Positions 6,117 to 7,115 of a stretch of 7,115 nucleotides of DNA are shown here, in pieces. How positions within the stretch are numbered: position 1 is the first letter of the stretch; each line of letters opens with the position of its first letter. A program made the translations under genes and the position numbers. The stretch is from Acidobacteriota bacterium (lineage in GTDB: Bacteria > Acidobacteriota > Blastocatellia > Pyrinomonadales > Pyrinomonadaceae), in the NCBI GenBank assembly GCA_020199975.1, contig JAIVJP010000128.1, positions 1 to 7,115 on the forward strand, read 5' to 3'. Below the pieces are notes generated by a model. That model worked only from the letters and a program-made list of their open reading frames with translations, did not search any database and was not told the origin of the DNA.

Positions 6117-7115
6117 TTAGGGTCGCCCGCTGACGATGTTAGGGGCGAGCGAGCCTTTGCTACTAGAGTTCCCCTTATAAGAATTGCGGGTGGAGGTGCC
6201 GGCCTCCTGGATAATTTCAGTGCCGAGGGGTGAGTTTGGGTTAACGAGAACGACGTTGTTGAAGATTTGCGAATCGGTTGTGTTGGTGATCTCGAAAGAG
6301 AGGATGCCGCCCGTGCCGGTAGAAATCAGCTTGTTGCCGGAGACGTAGTTGCGAGTCGTATTTTCCAGACGGATGCCGCTGTGCGCGACTCGGCTCACGG
6401 TGTTGTTGATGACTTTCACGTCCTGAGTGAACGCCGCTATGTAGATGCCGGCGGCGACATAGCCCGCACTATTTGGGATAAGCCCGCCGCCTATGACCGT
6501 GTTGTCTTTGACCAGCACGGGGCCGAAGCCGCTCGTCTGCACGCCGTTCTGGACGAGGATGCCGTTGCCGTGGAGGAAGCCTGAGTTGGTCGAGTCAATC
6601 GTGTTGTTCGTGATCTCGATGTTGCGGATGATGTCCCCCGGGTCGTTCGGCTCAAGGTCAATCGCAGTCATGCTTTGCAGGCAACAGCGCCCCGAATCCT
6701 TGAAAGTGTTGCCGTCAATCTTCACGTCGCGGCCGTTGACGACGGCCACAGCCTGGCTGGCGACGCGGGTGAACAAGTTTTTCCTGATCGTGACGTCCTC
6801 TGCGTAATTCCCCCCGAAGTGACTGCCGCCGGCCTGTACTCCGATCACACCCGTCCCGTTGAGCCATAGGTTCTCGACCCCGCAGCGGTGGCAATTGCCG
6901 AGCGAAACCGTCTGGCGCACGCCGCCGTCAACGCCGGGATTCGCCCCCTTGATCTGCAAGTTTGAGATGTGGATGTCCGAGTCGGTGCCGTCGTGCGTGG
7001 GTTGCGCGCGGATGTCGTTGAAAGACTGGAAGACGATCCAGCCGGTCTTCGCAGGTTCGACTATGACCGTGTCCCAGCCGGAGCCAACAACGCGCGTGCC
7101 GGACTTGAGCAGGAA
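6117..7115 (-). CDS. Right-handed parallel beta-helix protein (5' end outside window)
   Basis: The frame stays open to the window edge, giving 332 visible residues and no start codon that has to be used; TTG 6959 is internal. The first visible stretch FLLKSGTRVVGSGWDTVIVE is the typical entry strand of pectate-lyase-fold proteins. It is followed by at least six coils of the PbH1 type: DIHISNLQI, NLWLNGTGVIGV, VTIRKNLFTRVASQAVAV, VKIDGNTFKDSG, IEITNNTIDST, VLVKDNTVIGGG, VKVINNTVSRVAHSGIRLENT and a final IFNNVVLVNPN. Each has the Asn-rich turn (NNT/GNK/DNT) that stacks in beta-helices. Such proteins are usually secreted polysaccharide lyases, epimerases or adhesin-like scaffolds; no catalytic residues are clear enough to choose. 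The N-terminus, including any signal peptide, is missing. GC in the lines sampled (57-67 percent) exceeds that of mpl (about 52 percent). The gene lies 67 bases upstream of the mpl start on the same strand. Confidence 0.88.
   Translation of the reverse strand, partial: FLLKSGTRVVGSGWDTVIVEPAKTGWIVFQSFNDIRAQPTHDGTDSDIHISNLQIKGANPGVDGGVRQTVSLGNCHRCGVENLWLNGTGVIGVQAGGSHFGGNYAEDVTIRKNLFTRVASQAVAVVNGRDVKIDGNTFKDSGRCCLQSMTAIDLEPNDPGDIIRNIEITNNTIDSTNSGFLHGNGILVQNGVQTSGFGPVLVKDNTVIGGGLIPNSAGYVAAGIYIAAFTQDVKVINNTVSRVAHSGIRLENTTRNYVSGNKLISTGTGGILSFEITNTTDSQIFNNVVLVNPNSPLGTEIIQEAGTSTRNSYKGNSSSKGSLAPNIVSGRP

Overview
The window looks like an ordinary chromosomal segment from a Gram-negative-type soil or sediment bacterium, most likely Acidobacteriota. 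That assignment is an inference from three things: a secreted protein of the VWFA-related family that is common in acidobacteria, a short Gly-zipper secreted protein, and an Mpl-type peptidoglycan-recycling ligase that implies meso-diaminopimelate peptidoglycan. GC is moderate (roughly half in the lines I counted by hand). There is no phage, integrase, transposase, CRISPR array, tRNA or rRNA that I can support.

Layout from left to right. Positions 59-1405 (minus) hold a glucoamylase/beta-1,2-glucanase-like enzyme (Glycoamylase domain, GH144-like) with an intact C-terminus but an N-terminus that does not look like a secretion signal. Diverging from it, 1393-1728 (plus) encodes a small exported protein with a His-rich segment and a Gly-zipper. 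Converging with that, 1803-2942 (minus) encodes a secreted VWFA-related protein whose metal-site motif is degenerate. Upstream of it on the same strand, 3021-3767 encodes a phosphate acetyltransferase (Pta) that lacks an internal block of about 75 residues, although its frame is open.

Positions 3768-4147 are a 380-base non-coding block. It holds a 10-base tandem repeat, an inverted repeat, a GC-rich hairpin and a possible promoter. It is followed by 4148-4621 (plus), a small DUF1232/YkvA-family membrane protein. Convergent with that gene is mpl (4637-6049, minus). The right end (6117 to beyond 7115, minus) is a right-handed beta-helix protein whose start lies outside the window.

The genes do not form an obvious pathway. 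The themes are envelope and secreted proteins (glucanase-like enzyme, Gly-zipper protein, VWA protein, beta-helix protein, peptidoglycan recycling) plus one central-metabolism gene. I did not find a convincing new multi-gene system. The observations most worth checking are the in-frame internal deletion in Pta, the eroded or replaced N-terminus of the glucanase-like gene, and the repeat-bearing intergenic block.
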